From Sphingomonadaceae bacterium (GTDB lineage: Bacteria; Pseudomonadota; Alphaproteobacteria; Sphingomonadales; Sphingomonadaceae), in contig JAIOYN010000012.1 in the NCBI GenBank assembly GCA_021741065.1, positions 1 through 34,317 on the forward strand: a DNA stretch of 34,317 nt, in the 5' to 3' direction. The stretch's first letter is position 1. Each line of letters starts with the position of its first letter. Positions 23,699 to 32,660 of this stretch are shown here, piece after piece. The translations under genes and the position numbers were made by a program. Under the pieces are notes generated by a model. That model was not told the DNA's origin and did no database searches. It saw only the letters and a program-made list of their open reading frames with translations.

Positions 23699-24625
23699 AT
23701 GAACGCTCCGACACATTTGCCCGAACGCCCATTGAGGGAACGCAAACCAGATTGGATCAGGGTTAAAGCACCGACCGGTGCCGTGTTTAATGAAACGCGC
23801 CGCTTGATGCGCGATCTCAATTTGAACACGGTGTGTGAAGAAGCAGCCTGCCCCAATATTGGCGAATGCTGGAGCAAGAAGCACGCTACCGTGATGATCT
23901 TGGGCGATGTGTGCACTAGGGCTTGCGCATTTTGTAACGTCAAAACCGGCATGCCGCGCGCAGTCGACCCGCTCGAGCCAGAGCATGTGGCGATTGCTGC
24001 AGCGAAGATGGGCCTTGAGCATATCGTTATCACATCGGTTGACCGTGATGATCTCCCCGACGGTGGAGCCAGCCAGTTTGTGAAGGTGATTGAGGCATTG
24101 CGGCGCAATACGCCCAACACCACAATCGAAATCCTAACGCCCGATTTTCGGAACAAGGCGCAGGCGGCGATTGAAGCGATCGTTACCGCGCGCCCCGATG
24201 TGTATAATCACAATCTCGAGACCGTTCCGCGGCTTTATCCGACCATCCGACCTGGAGCGCGTTATTATGCGTCGCTGCGCTTACTGGAAACGGTGAAGCG
24301 CCACGATCCCTCGATTTTCACCAAGTCGGGCGTTATGCTCGGTCTGGGCGAAGAACGGATGGAGGTGCATCAGGTCATGGACGATATGCGCAGCGCTGAC
24401 ATCGATTTTCTTACAATGGGCCAATATCTGCAACCAACGCCAAAGCATGCCAAGGTTATGGATTTTGTGACGCCAAGTGCATTTGACGCTTATGCGGCCA
24501 TCGCGCGTGCCAAGGGCTTTTTGCTGGTTGCGGCAAGTCCGCTGACCCGGTCCAGTTACCATGCGGGTGATGATTTCGCCAAGATGCGTGATGCGCGTGC
24601 AGCACAACTTGCCAAGGCGCGCTAA
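23699..24625 (+). CDS. lipA: Lipoyl synthase
   Basis: This encodes 308 residues, a normal LipA length. It carries both [4Fe-4S] clusters: the auxiliary set C46, C51, C57 ([12 protein letters not shown]) and the radical-SAM set C72, C76, C79 (CTRACAFC). Other family blocks are present: [42 protein letters not shown] and [10 protein letters not shown]. It inserts two sulfurs into the octanoyl chain on lipoyl domains of 2-oxoacid dehydrogenases, in the cytoplasm. A START-family gene follows 15 nt later, a common alphaproteobacterial pair. Confidence 0.97.
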   Translation: MNAPTHLPERPLRERKPDWIRVKAPTGAVFNETRRLMRDLNLNTVCEEAACPNIGECWSKKHATVMILGDVCTRACAFCNVKTGMPRAVDPLEPEHVAIAAAKMGLEHIVITSVDRDDLPDGGASQFVKVIEALRRNTPNTTIEILTPDFRNKAQAAIEAIVTARPDVYNHNLETVPRLYPTIRPGARYYASLRLLETVKRHDPSIFTKSGVMLGLGEERMEVHQVMDDMRSADIDFLTMGQYLQPTPKHAKVMDFVTPSAFDAYAAIARAKGFLLVAASPLTRSSYHAGDDFAKMRDARAAQLAKAR

Positions 24626-24640
24626 GGTCCCGACGCACAT

Positions 24641-25099
24641 ATGCCGCACCATCACGAACGCCGTAGCCTGCCGCATAGTGCCGCGCAAATGTATGATCTG
24701 GTCGCGGATGTCCGCCGCTACCCGGAATTTCTGCCTTGGGTAAGCGCCATCCGAATTAGAAAGGATGAAGAAAACGAAATGTTCGCGGACATGATTGTCG
24801 GGTTCAAATCACTTCGGGAAACGTTCAGCAGCCGCGTCGTAAAGACCCCTAAGTCATCGATCATCGTCGATTATCTCGATGGCCCCATGAAACATTTGCA
24901 CAACGCCTGGACGTTTGAAGATGTTGAAGGTGGCGGCTCAGTCGTCGATTTTACCGTCGACTTTTCGTTCCGCAATCGGGTGTTTGAGGCGCTAGCAGGT
25001 CAGTTTTTTGATTCCGCTCTCCGCAAAATGACAACCGCGTTTGTTGGTCGTGCGGACGCGCTTTATGGTGCAGGCGGAAGCAACAACTCCAACGCGTGA
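24641..25099 (+). CDS. COQ10/RatA-like START-domain protein
   Basis: This encodes 152 residues. The START/polyketide-cyclase fold is recognised from HSAAQMYDLVADVRRYPEFLPWVSAIRI near the N-terminus, the central FKSLRETFSSRVVKTPKSSIIVDYLDGPMKHLHNAWTFE and the C-terminal amphipathic helix QFFDSALRKMTTAFVGRADALYG. In alphaproteobacteria this family is named coenzyme-Q-binding COQ10 or type II toxin RatA; a role in ubiquinone handling is more likely than toxicity, but that is inference. It follows lipA closely (SD-like AAGG 13 nt before the ATG). Its last 37 nt overlap the 3' end of cinA on the opposite strand. Confidence 0.9.
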   Translation: MPHHHERRSLPHSAAQMYDLVADVRRYPEFLPWVSAIRIRKDEENEMFADMIVGFKSLRETFSSRVVKTPKSSIIVDYLDGPMKHLHNAWTFEDVEGGGSVVDFTVDFSFRNRVFEALAGQFFDSALRKMTTAFVGRADALYGAGGSNNSNA

Positions 25100-25575
25100 A
25101 GCGTTGCAAAGGCGCGGATATCAGCGCGGCTTTTGTCTGAGCCGAAGGACTTGTGGTCACCCATAACCTCTTCCGGGTTTTGACCTTTGACCGCTACTGC
25201 AAAAACAACAGTTCCAACTGGCTTGCTAGCACTTCCGCCGTCTGGCCCAGCCACGCCGCTAATTGCAACCGCGATGTCTGCCCCGCTTTTTTTCAGCGCG
25301 CCTTGCGCCATTGCCCATGCAACACCGACGGATACAGCGCCAAATGCGTCGATGATGTCCTCATTTACGCCCAGCAGCTTAATCTTCGCGTCATTGCTAT
25401 AGGTAACAAAGCCATAGCCAAGGACGGCGCTGCTCCCGGGAACTTCGGTAATCGCGGCAGCGACAAGGCCGCCGGTGCAGCTCTCCGCGATAGCGATCGT
25501 CCGCCCTGCGGCTTTGTTCTCGGCAACAACGCGCGCGGCCAGATCGGCAATATCGGCGGGTAAGACGGTGTCCAT
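25063..25575 (-). CDS. cinA: CinA-C family protein (nicotinamide-nucleotide amidase)
   Basis: This encodes 170 residues, the stand-alone C-terminal CinA domain (PncC type). Characteristic blocks are TIAIAESCTGGLVAAAITEVPGSSAVLGYGFVTYSNDAKIKLLGV, the SVGVAWAMAQGALKKSGADIAVAISGVAGPDGGSASKPVGTV stretch, and the final ALELL. The Ser/Cys-Thr-Gly-Gly site is intact. The family deamidates NMN to NaMN in pyridine nucleotide salvage, although the activity of stand-alone forms varies. It starts 2 nt after ispDF on the same strand, so they are probably co-transcribed. Its 3' end runs into the 3' end of the COQ10-like gene. Confidence 0.93.
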   Translation of the reverse strand: MDTVLPADIADLAARVVAENKAAGRTIAIAESCTGGLVAAAITEVPGSSAVLGYGFVTYSNDAKIKLLGVNEDIIDAFGAVSVGVAWAMAQGALKKSGADIAVAISGVAGPDGGSASKPVGTVVFAVAVKGQNPEEVMGDHKSFGSDKSRADIRAFATLHALELLLPPAP

Positions 25576-25577
25576 AT

Positions 25578-26720
25578 TCAGATTTTCTCAAAAGTTGCAG
25601 TAGCCTGCGCAGCGATACCTTCGCCGCGACCAGTAAAACCAAGCATTTCGGTTGTTGTTGCCTTTACCGATATCCTATCGACATCAACAGACATTATTTC
25701 TGCAAGCCGCTCCCGCATTTTTCCTCGGAAGGGCCCGACCTTTGGCTGTTCGCAGATAATAGTAACATCGGCATTTGACAGTTCAAAGCCGTCTGCGCGG
25801 GCCAGATTCATAGCATGCGCAAGAAATTGGTCGGATGATGCTCCGCGCCACTGCGGATCGCTTGGTGGGAAATGATCGCCAATGTCGCCTTTCGCAATGG
25901 CGCCCAATATGGCGTCGGTCAGCGCATGCGTCGCAACATCCGCATCGCTATGGCCATCAAGCCCTTTGTCATGGGGTATCTGCACGCCGCATAGCCATAA
26001 TTCGGCGCCGGACACCAGTCGGTGGACGTCAAAACCATTTCCGCTTCGAAATGAGGGCATGTTGTTTCCTGCAAAATCGCTTGAGAAGGTAAATTTATTG
26101 AGTGCTTCCGCGCCTGGCACAATGCGCACATCGCCGCCCTGGGCCATCAACATCCGTGCATCATCGGTGGGTTCTGCACCCGTCCAAGATTGGTGGGCTG
26201 CGTAAATGTCCTGAAAGGCAAAAGCCTGCGGTGTTTGAATACGCCATAGATTTTCGCGCTCGACGGTTTCGGACAGTATACCCTCTCCCCTTGAAAGGCT
26301 GTCCACGACGGGGAGGGCAGGGACCGCGCCAGGCACGCGCAATAGTGCTTTCAACAAGTCGTCGATGACTGGGGCAGGAAGGAAAGGCCGTGCAGCGTCA
26401 TGGATCATTACCTGATCAACCGTTTGAGCAGAGGCAATCGCCTTTAACCCCAAATAGACGCTTTCGCGACGCGTCACGCCGCCTTGTACGAGAATCGGTT
26501 CTCTAAGACCCGCAAGCGCCGACATAGCCTCAGCTTCTTGGCCAGCAGCAATTGCGACATAAACTTTGTCGATAGCAGGGTGCGCCGCCAATGCAGCATA
26601 GCTGTGCCATAACATCGGTTTGCCGCGTATATGGCGAAACTGCTTTGGCTGCGCACCACCCGCGCGGCTGCCTAAGCCTGCGGCGACGATAAGCGCAACG
26701 GTGGTTGGTCGAGATGCCAT
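25578..26720 (-). CDS. ispDF: Bifunctional IspD/IspF of the MEP isoprenoid pathway
   Basis: This encodes 380 residues. The N-terminal IspD domain (about 1-225) has the CTP-binding VALIVAAGLGSRAGGAQPKQF, RRESVYLGL, VMIHDAARPFL and NLWRIQTPQAF motifs. The C-terminal IspF domain (about 226-380) has the zinc ligands in GNGFDVHRLV and LDGHSDADVATHALTDAILGAIAKGDIGDHFPPSDPQWRGASS, plus ISVKATTTEMLGFTGRGEGIAAQATATF. IspD makes CDP-methylerythritol and IspF cyclises the CDP-ME 2-phosphate, in the cytoplasm. Fusion of the two is common in alphaproteobacteria. It diverges from dusB. Confidence 0.96.
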   Translation of the reverse strand: MASRPTTVALIVAAGLGSRAGGAQPKQFRHIRGKPMLWHSYAALAAHPAIDKVYVAIAAGQEAEAMSALAGLREPILVQGGVTRRESVYLGLKAIASAQTVDQVMIHDAARPFLPAPVIDDLLKALLRVPGAVPALPVVDSLSRGEGILSETVERENLWRIQTPQAFAFQDIYAAHQSWTGAEPTDDARMLMAQGGDVRIVPGAEALNKFTFSSDFAGNNMPSFRSGNGFDVHRLVSGAELWLCGVQIPHDKGLDGHSDADVATHALTDAILGAIAKGDIGDHFPPSDPQWRGASSDQFLAHAMNLARADGFELSNADVTIICEQPKVGPFRGKMRERLAEIMSVDVDRISVKATTTEMLGFTGRGEGIAAQATATFEKI

Positions 26721-26775
26721 TTGCGCGCTCTAGCGACAGCAGACTTGCCCGCCAAGCTGAAAGCGGGTATCGGCC

Positions 26776-26792
26776 TGCCTAAATTTTAGGCA
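26776..26792. promoter_or_regulatory. Perfect 17-bp palindrome before dusB
   Basis: TGCCTAAA and TTTAGGCA flank a single central T, a perfect inverted repeat with 8-bp arms. It ends 10 bp before the dusB ATG at 26803, overlapping the only SD-like bases (AGG 26788-26790). Its size and TGC/GCA ends recall NtrC operators, but the inner bases differ from the usual TGCAC/GTGCA pattern. It could be an operator for a nitrogen regulator or an RNA hairpin that hides the ribosome site. Confidence 0.5.
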
Positions 26793-26802
26793 ATGTTTGA
26801 AG

Positions 26803-27798
26803 ATGCAACTTAAACCTATCCATATCGGCAACATTAAAATTGAATGTCCCGTCATTTTGGCGCCAATGACTGGCGTTACCGATATGCCGTTCCGCAAAAT
26901 TGTGCGTGAGTTTGGATCCGGCCTGAACGTGACCGAAATGATCGCTAGCCAAGCAATGATCCGTGAGACCCGGCAAAGCATCCAAAAATGCGAATGGGAC
27001 GCCATTGAAGAGCCAGTTTCGATGCAGCTCGCTGGTTGCACGCCTTATGAAATGGGTGAAGCGGCCAAGCTGAATGAAGAACGCGGTGCGGCGATCATCG
27101 ATATCAACATGGGCTGCCCGGTCAAAAAGGTTGTCAACGGCGACGCCGGCTCTGCGTTGATGCGCGACTTACCTTTGGCCGCGAGCTTGATTGAAGCAAC
27201 GGTGAAGGCCGTTTCGGTGCCTGTGACCGTAAAAATGCGCATGGGTTGGGACCATGGGAGCCTGAATGCGCCTGAACTTGCGCGCATCGCCGAAGATTTG
27301 GGTGCAAGGATGATTACCGTGCACGGGCGAACGCGTAACCAGATGTACAAGGGCTCTGCTGACTGGGCATTTGTGCGTAAAGTGAAAGATGCTGTGTCGT
27401 TGCCTGTCATCGTAAATGGTGACATTTGTAACATTGAAGACGCGCAAACTGCCTTGGCGCAAAGTGGCGCAGACGGTGTAATGATTGGCCGCGGCGCTTA
27501 TGGTAAGCCTTGGTTGCTTGGTCAAATGATGCACTGGTTTCGTACCGGACAGACGCTTGCCGACCCGAATATCGATACGCAATTTCAACTTATCATGGAC
27601 CATTATCGCGCCATGCTTAACCATTATGGCAGCGAAGTCGGCGTGCGCATCGCGCGTAAGCATATCGGCTGGTATACCAAAGGGCTCAACGGCTCAGCTG
27701 AGTTTAGAAACTTTATGAACCGCATTGATGATCCAATGGTCGTGATCGAGGAATTGACGCGCTTTTATGAGCCGTTCCTGATTAAATCGGCTGCCTGA
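26803..27798 (+). CDS. dusB: tRNA-dihydrouridine synthase DusB (NifR3)
   Basis: This encodes 331 residues from the ATG at 26803; a TTG two codons earlier (26797) is the other possible start and is 6 nt after the AGG. It has a flavin-binding TIM barrel with [63 protein letters not shown] (catalytic acid C105) and [33 protein letters not shown]. It reduces uridine in tRNA using FMN and NADPH. As nifR3 it precedes ntrB in alphaproteobacteria and is transcribed with ntrBC. A perfect palindrome sits over its ribosome-binding region. Confidence 0.96.
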   Translation: MQLKPIHIGNIKIECPVILAPMTGVTDMPFRKIVREFGSGLNVTEMIASQAMIRETRQSIQKCEWDAIEEPVSMQLAGCTPYEMGEAAKLNEERGAAIIDINMGCPVKKVVNGDAGSALMRDLPLAASLIEATVKAVSVPVTVKMRMGWDHGSLNAPELARIAEDLGARMITVHGRTRNQMYKGSADWAFVRKVKDAVSLPVIVNGDICNIEDAQTALAQSGADGVMIGRGAYGKPWLLGQMMHWFRTGQTLADPNIDTQFQLIMDHYRAMLNHYGSEVGVRIARKHIGWYTKGLNGSAEFRNFMNRIDDPMVVIEELTRFYEPFLIKSAA

Positions 27799-27801
27799 TT
27801 T

Positions 27802-28893
27802 ATGTCACCCGCCATGCATCGTCCCGATTATGGCCAGATGCTGGCGAGCCTTTCGGTTCCGGTACTGTTGATTTCGCCTGAACACATCATCTCCTATGCC
27901 AATGACGCCAGCGAGGCCTTTTTTGGACGAAGCCGCCGTCGGTTAGAAGGGCAGCGCGTTGACGACACGCTGATATTCGAAAGCGAACGGATGAATGCTG
28001 CATTATTGTCGGCAGACAGTGACATCTCCGCTCAAGATATGGAGCTTAAGACGCCCCACGGCATCATTACAGTCGACGTAAATCTCTCTCCGGTACCTAG
28101 GGAGCCGGAATGGCGAATCGCTGTCATATCGCCCCGCAATGGTGGCCGTGAGCACATTGGCGATCAGCGTGACGGCGGGCAGCAGCAAGCGATGGGCGCA
28201 CCTGCGATATTGGGACATGAGATAAAAAATCCATTGGCGGGTATTAAAGGCGCAGCGCAGTTGTTGGACCGGATCGTCGATGAAAAAAATCGCGCATTGA
28301 CGGAATTGATTGTCAATGAGGTCGATCGCATTGCGCGGTTGTTGGACCAAATGCAAAAGCTTGGCCGTTCTGAACCGGCAGAACTTGCGCCAGCCAATAT
28401 TCACTTGTTGATCGAGCGTGCAATTCGTTCACTACGTGCCGCGAACCGCGGCATGCCCGAAATCTCCATTAACTATGACCCGTCCTTGCCCGATGTTCTG
28501 ATTGATACCGACGGAATGGTACAAATACTCATCAATCTGCTGCAGAACGCGACTGACGCGCTGCAAGGGCGATTAGACGGTGTTATAGGCATTTCGACCC
28601 GTTATGTCATGAGCGGCGCGTTGAGAGACGCTGATGTTGACCGGCGGTCTGTTAAGTTGCCCGTTGAGATCGCAATTTCGGACAATGGCCCCGGCGTGCC
28701 AGAACATATTGTGGACGAGCTGTTTTCGCCCTTTGTCACCACGAAACGCGATGGGCAGGGGCTTGGCCTCGCCATTGTTCGCAAACTGGTGCAGCAAATA
28801 AACAGCCGCGTACTGTTCGAACGTGACGCAGTGCAGGGCCAAACAACGTTCCGGCTGTTATTGCCGGTTGCATCAAGGAAAACGAACGCATGA
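27802..28893 (+). CDS. ntrB: Nitrogen-regulation sensor kinase NtrB
   Basis: This encodes 363 residues. It starts 3 nt after dusB. An N-terminal PAS domain (about 10-115) is followed by the H-box ILGHEIKNPLAGIKGAAQLL with phosphoacceptor H139, then the ATP-binding N box (ILINLLQNATDAL), G1 (ISDNGPGVPE), F (LFSPFVTTKRDGQGLGLAIV) region. There are no membrane segments, as expected for cytoplasmic NtrB. It phosphorylates or dephosphorylates NtrC under control of PII proteins according to nitrogen status. Its TGA overlaps the ntrC ATG by 4 nt. Confidence 0.95.
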   Translation: MSPAMHRPDYGQMLASLSVPVLLISPEHIISYANDASEAFFGRSRRRLEGQRVDDTLIFESERMNAALLSADSDISAQDMELKTPHGIITVDVNLSPVPREPEWRIAVISPRNGGREHIGDQRDGGQQQAMGAPAILGHEIKNPLAGIKGAAQLLDRIVDEKNRALTELIVNEVDRIARLLDQMQKLGRSEPAELAPANIHLLIERAIRSLRAANRGMPEISINYDPSLPDVLIDTDGMVQILINLLQNATDALQGRLDGVIGISTRYVMSGALRDADVDRRSVKLPVEIAISDNGPGVPEHIVDELFSPFVTTKRDGQGLGLAIVRKLVQQINSRVLFERDAVQGQTTFRLLLPVASRKTNA

Positions 28894-30311
28894 CACCGCC
28901 TCGGGTACTCATTGTTGAGGACGACGCGTCCATTGGACTAGTGGTGAGCGCCGCGCTTCAAGCGGAGAATATCGAAACATTATTGTGTGATTCCGTGGCG
29001 GCGCGTAACACGATATTGGCCAATGGGCATTTTGATTTGATGCTAACGGACGTGATGTTGAAGGACAGTGATGGCCTCGCCACGTTAAAAGAGGCGATGG
29101 AGAAATCGCCCGACATGCCCGTCATCATCATGTCGGCGCAAAACACCCTGGAAACCGCTGTGCGTGCCAGTGAAATCGAAGCATTTGAGTATTTTCCAAA
29201 GCCGTTTGATCTGAATGATCTTGTTCTGGCGGTGAAGCAAGGCATCGAAAAGCAGCGTTCCACGGCCCAAGATCCGTTTGTATCGCTCACTGAGGCCAAT
29301 CTTCCGATGATTGGAAGAAGTGCTGCCATGCAGGATGTTTACCGGATGGTCGCACGGCTTTTGCGTAATGATTTATCAGTGCTAATCTCCGGCGAAAGCG
29401 GAACGGGCAAGGAATTGGTGGCCGAAGCGATCCACAATCTTGGCCATCGCAAGACCGGCCCTTTCGTTGCCGTCAATATGGCAGCAATACCAAGCGAGCT
29501 CATCGAAGCCGAGCTATTCGGTCATGAAAAAGGTGCATTTACAGGGGCCGTTGGCCAATCGGTTGGCCGGTTTGAGCAGGCACAAGGTGGCACGTTGTTC
29601 CTCGACGAAATTGGCGACATGCCGATGCATGCACAGACCAGACTACTGCGCGCACTACAAAGCGGCGTTATTAGCCGTATCGGCGGCAAGGCCAGCATTC
29701 GCCTAGATGTACGTATCGTGGCAGCCACTAACCAGAATTTGTCTGTATTGATCGAAAAAGGCGGCTTTCGTGAAGATTTATTCTATCGCCTGAACGTCGT
29801 CCCGATCGAAATGCCACCATTGCGCGACCGGACGGATGACATTGGCCTGCTCGCGCAACATTTCTTGGTCATGGCTGCGAAAGATGGCCTGCCAATGCGG
29901 AAAATCGACGATAACGCCATAGGCTATTTGATGGCGATGCCGTGGCGCGGCAATATTCGTGAATTGAAAAACCTAATCTACCGTCTCGCGTTATTATGTC
30001 GCGAAGATACCATCACGGACGCGACGATCCTGCAATTTGTTGAACCGGCGCAGGAGGCGGAACAGCCCATTCAGGGGGCTAGTTTTGAAGCAGCGGTGGC
30101 GCAGTTTCTGAGAGATCAGCGTCAGCGTGGTGCATTGCGTGAAAAGCTATATCCACGCGCACTGGCCCAGTTCGAAATCCCATTGCTTCAGCAGGTAATG
30201 AAGCAAGTGAAGGGCAATCAGTTAAAGGCAGCGGCTTTGCTGGGTATAAACCGCAATACCTTGCGCAAAAAGTTGACTGACTATGGTATTGGCCTCTCAG
30301 GTGGCCGTTAG
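28890..30311 (+). CDS. ntrC: Nitrogen response regulator NtrC
   Basis: This encodes 473 residues. A receiver domain with phosphoacceptor D54 and Lys in FPKPF is followed by a sigma-54 AAA+ domain: Walker A GESGTGKE (168-175), an intact GAFTGA loop (215-220), Walker B GGTLFLDE (233-240), and a sensor region [20 protein letters not shown]-terminal Fis-type helix-turn-helix (NQLKAAALLGINRNTLRKKL) binds DNA. All elements needed for sigma-54 activation are visible. It is the partner of NtrB in the same operon. An 82-bp gap with a strong inverted repeat separates it from ntrY. Confidence 0.96.
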   Translation: MTPPRVLIVEDDASIGLVVSAALQAENIETLLCDSVAARNTILANGHFDLMLTDVMLKDSDGLATLKEAMEKSPDMPVIIMSAQNTLETAVRASEIEAFEYFPKPFDLNDLVLAVKQGIEKQRSTAQDPFVSLTEANLPMIGRSAAMQDVYRMVARLLRNDLSVLISGESGTGKELVAEAIHNLGHRKTGPFVAVNMAAIPSELIEAELFGHEKGAFTGAVGQSVGRFEQAQGGTLFLDEIGDMPMHAQTRLLRALQSGVISRIGGKASIRLDVRIVAATNQNLSVLIEKGGFREDLFYRLNVVPIEMPPLRDRTDDIGLLAQHFLVMAAKDGLPMRKIDDNAIGYLMAMPWRGNIRELKNLIYRLALLCREDTITDATILQFVEPAQEAEQPIQGASFEAAVAQFLRDQRQRGALREKLYPRALAQFEIPLLQQVMKQVKGNQLKAAALLGINRNTLRKKLTDYGIGLSGGR

Positions 30312-30331
30312 ATCGATGAATTAACGCGATA

Positions 30332-30371
30332 CGTTGCCTGAAAACCACTATTTTGTGCTTTTCAGGCAACG
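30332..30371. repeat. 13-bp perfect inverted repeat before ntrY
   Basis: CGTTGCCTGAAAA (30332-30344) and TTTTCAGGCAACG (30359-30371) are perfect complements separated by 14 nt. No T-run follows on either strand, so it is not a classical terminator. It ends one base before AAAGGA (30372-30377), the only SD-like sequence for ntrY. It may be an operator for a dimeric regulator or a leader hairpin. The arm shares TGCCT and an A-run with the palindrome before dusB. Confidence 0.85.
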
Positions 30372-30393
30372 AAAGGAATGCCACAGTGTCTTT

Positions 30394-32658
30394 ATGGCAA
30401 CAATGGACCTTGAGGAAGAAAACACCAAACCGTCCGCTGTCCGGCGTCTCTTTGAACGAGTCACTGACCTCCTCGGAAAAAGCCAGTCGATAAAGTTTTT
30501 GGAAATTGCCAGCGCCGTGATGTTAGTCTTTATGGGCATTATCACTGCCCTGTTTTTGATGGGGCAAGGGCCACAATCGGAACCACTGGCGCCTGCGGCA
30601 TCGGCGACAATGCTCGTCAGCAACTTGTTGCCAGCGACCTTACTCCTTGTTTTGTTTGGCCGCCGCGTCGCACTTAAGCGCGCGGAGAGCAGCAGCATTG
30701 GCAGTAAGCAGCTATTGCATGTCCGTTTGGTGGCGATATTTTCGGCGATCACTGCCGTCCCTACGGTTCTCCTCGTTATTTTCGCATCCTTGCTGTTTCA
30801 AAGCGGCATCCAATTTTGGTTCTCGGGCTCTGCGCGGGGAATGCTTGAGAATGCTGGAGAATTGGCAAAGGGATATTATGAAGTAAACGCCAAAGATGTC
30901 GGCGACGAAACGGTTACCATGGCTGGTGACTTCCGAAATGCTTTAAGCCAAACCAATGCCGATGACCCTGCTTTTTTGAGCTATTATCTGGAACAGGTAT
31001 TCCGCCGACGGTTAAGTGAATCTGCAATTGTGTCGGTAGGTGCCGACGGGATACAAAGGACCGAAGCGGTCGCAACTGAAAATGATGGCAGGAAGCAGGA
31101 CTGGATCGCTGCAGACATCTTGAAAAAGCTGAATGCAGGCGAGGGGATGGTGATTGCTAACCGCGCCGACAGAATTGAAGCCGTCACTATATTGTTCGAC
31201 ACGCCGCGCAGCTATTTATACGCCAGTCGGGCCTTATCGGTTCCATCCTTTGCGTTGGGTGAAAAGGCACAGTCGGTGCTTCAAGATTATGACGAAATGG
31301 TCAGTCGGTCACGCACGCTGCAAATCCAGTTCAATCTCGCGCTGTATTTTGTATCATTGATGATTATCGGGATCACCTTGTGGGTCGCCTTGCGCGTTGC
31401 CGACCGCCTTGTACGGCCAGTCAATAATCTCGTGTACGCTGCACAATTGATTGCAGAGGGGGATTTATCTGCGCGCGTCACCATTGACCAATATCGCAAC
31501 GATGAAGTTGCCTTTCTCGCGCAATCCTTCAACCGCATGACAGAGCGCCTACAACAACAGACAGGGGTGTTGTTAGCAACCAATCATCAACTTGGTGAAC
31601 GACGTCTCTTTATCGAGGCAGTTTTGGAATCTGTGTCCGCAGGCGTGGTTTCGGTTGATGACAATGGCGTGGTGGAGCTCGCCAACTCTACGGCGGAAAA
31701 GCTGCTTAAAAATACATTCGATACAATCGTTGGTCAAAGTTTTGCAAGCGTAGCACCCGCATTGGCGGCGTTAGTTAGCGAAAGCCCACGCGGTGTAGTG
31801 CAATTGGGCGACGGACCTGAGCCGCTGACGGTGGCTGTAACTGTATCCCCGCGTGAGCAGGGCAGTGTGGTGACTTTTGAAGACATCAGCCAACAATTGG
31901 CCGACCAACGCAGCGCGGCATGGTCGGACGTTGCGCGCCGCATCGCCCATGAGATCAAAAATCCGCTGACTCCGATACAATTGGCCGCAGAACGGCTGCA
32001 ACGCCGGTTTGGCAAGAATATCACCAAGGATCAGGCCATATTCGAACAATTAACTAGCACTATTGTCCGACAGGTCGGGGATTTGCGCAACATTGTCGAT
32101 GAATTCTCCTCCTTTGCCCGCATGCCAAAGCCATTGTTCCGTGCCGAAAATGTGCACGATATTGTCGGCCATGCGGTATTTTTATTTGAAGTTGCACATC
32201 CCAACATCACATTCAAATATAATCAAAGCGGCGCAGTGCCCAATCTGATTTCCGACAGACGTCAGCTTGGACAGGCGGTTACAAATATCCTCAAAAATGC
32301 AGTAGAATCCATTGAAGAAAAAAGAAAATCAGGTGAAATTGATGGAACGATTTCAATTGATCTGTTGATGGAGGAGGATGTTTTGGTGATACGCATCGCG
32401 GATAATGGCATTGGCCTGCCACCAGACCGTCAACGTATAATGGAGCCCTATATCACCAACCGCGCGAGCGGATCGGGGCTAGGACTTGCGATTGTGAAAA
32501 AGATTATTGAAGAACATTTCGGAGAAATTTCCTTGTCTGACAATGATCCTGTTGGCGCTGTCGTGACGTTGAAATTCAATCCGCAATTCGTGGCATCCAA
32601 GGTGGGGAAGGCACATTCTTCCACACCGCTTTCCAATGCAGATGAGGTTATCAGCTAA
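30394..32658 (+). CDS. ntrY: Membrane sensor kinase NtrY
   Basis: This encodes 754 residues from the ATG at 30394. An in-frame TTG at 30334 lies inside the inverted repeat and is rejected, and an ATG at 30403 is possible; the SD AAAGGA is 16 nt away, so the start is not certain. Membrane helices are expected near 38-60, 75-95, 118-142 and 338-360, with a periplasmic sensor loop between the third and fourth. A HAMP domain (ADRLVRPVNNLVYAAQLIAEGDLSARV), a PAS domain, the H-box IAHEIKNPLTPIQLAAERL (H519) and a complete HATPase domain (N box ILKNAVESI, G1 IADNGIGLP, G2 GSGLGLAIVKKI) follow. It is the sensor partner of NtrX in nitrogen, redox or cell-envelope signalling. Confidence 0.94.
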   Translation: MATMDLEEENTKPSAVRRLFERVTDLLGKSQSIKFLEIASAVMLVFMGIITALFLMGQGPQSEPLAPAASATMLVSNLLPATLLLVLFGRRVALKRAESSSIGSKQLLHVRLVAIFSAITAVPTVLLVIFASLLFQSGIQFWFSGSARGMLENAGELAKGYYEVNAKDVGDETVTMAGDFRNALSQTNADDPAFLSYYLEQVFRRRLSESAIVSVGADGIQRTEAVATENDGRKQDWIAADILKKLNAGEGMVIANRADRIEAVTILFDTPRSYLYASRALSVPSFALGEKAQSVLQDYDEMVSRSRTLQIQFNLALYFVSLMIIGITLWVALRVADRLVRPVNNLVYAAQLIAEGDLSARVTIDQYRNDEVAFLAQSFNRMTERLQQQTGVLLATNHQLGERRLFIEAVLESVSAGVVSVDDNGVVELANSTAEKLLKNTFDTIVGQSFASVAPALAALVSESPRGVVQLGDGPEPLTVAVTVSPREQGSVVTFEDISQQLADQRSAAWSDVARRIAHEIKNPLTPIQLAAERLQRRFGKNITKDQAIFEQLTSTIVRQVGDLRNIVDEFSSFARMPKPLFRAENVHDIVGHAVFLFEVAHPNITFKYNQSGAVPNLISDRRQLGQAVTNILKNAVESIEEKRKSGEIDGTISIDLLMEEDVLVIRIADNGIGLPPDRQRIMEPYITNRASGSGLGLAIVKKIIEEHFGEISLSDNDPVGAVVTLKFNPQFVASKVGKAHSSTPLSNADEVIS

Positions 32659-32660
32659 TT

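Noticed and set aside
23618-24022. N-terminal extension of sbtA to 452 codons
   Set aside because: The extension is antisense to the start of lipA, lacks membrane helices, and the internal ATG at 23617 gives the normal family start and length.
30332-30371. Reading the ntrC-ntrY inverted repeat as an intrinsic terminator
   Set aside because: No T-run follows the stem on either strand, and it abuts the likely ntrY ribosome site.
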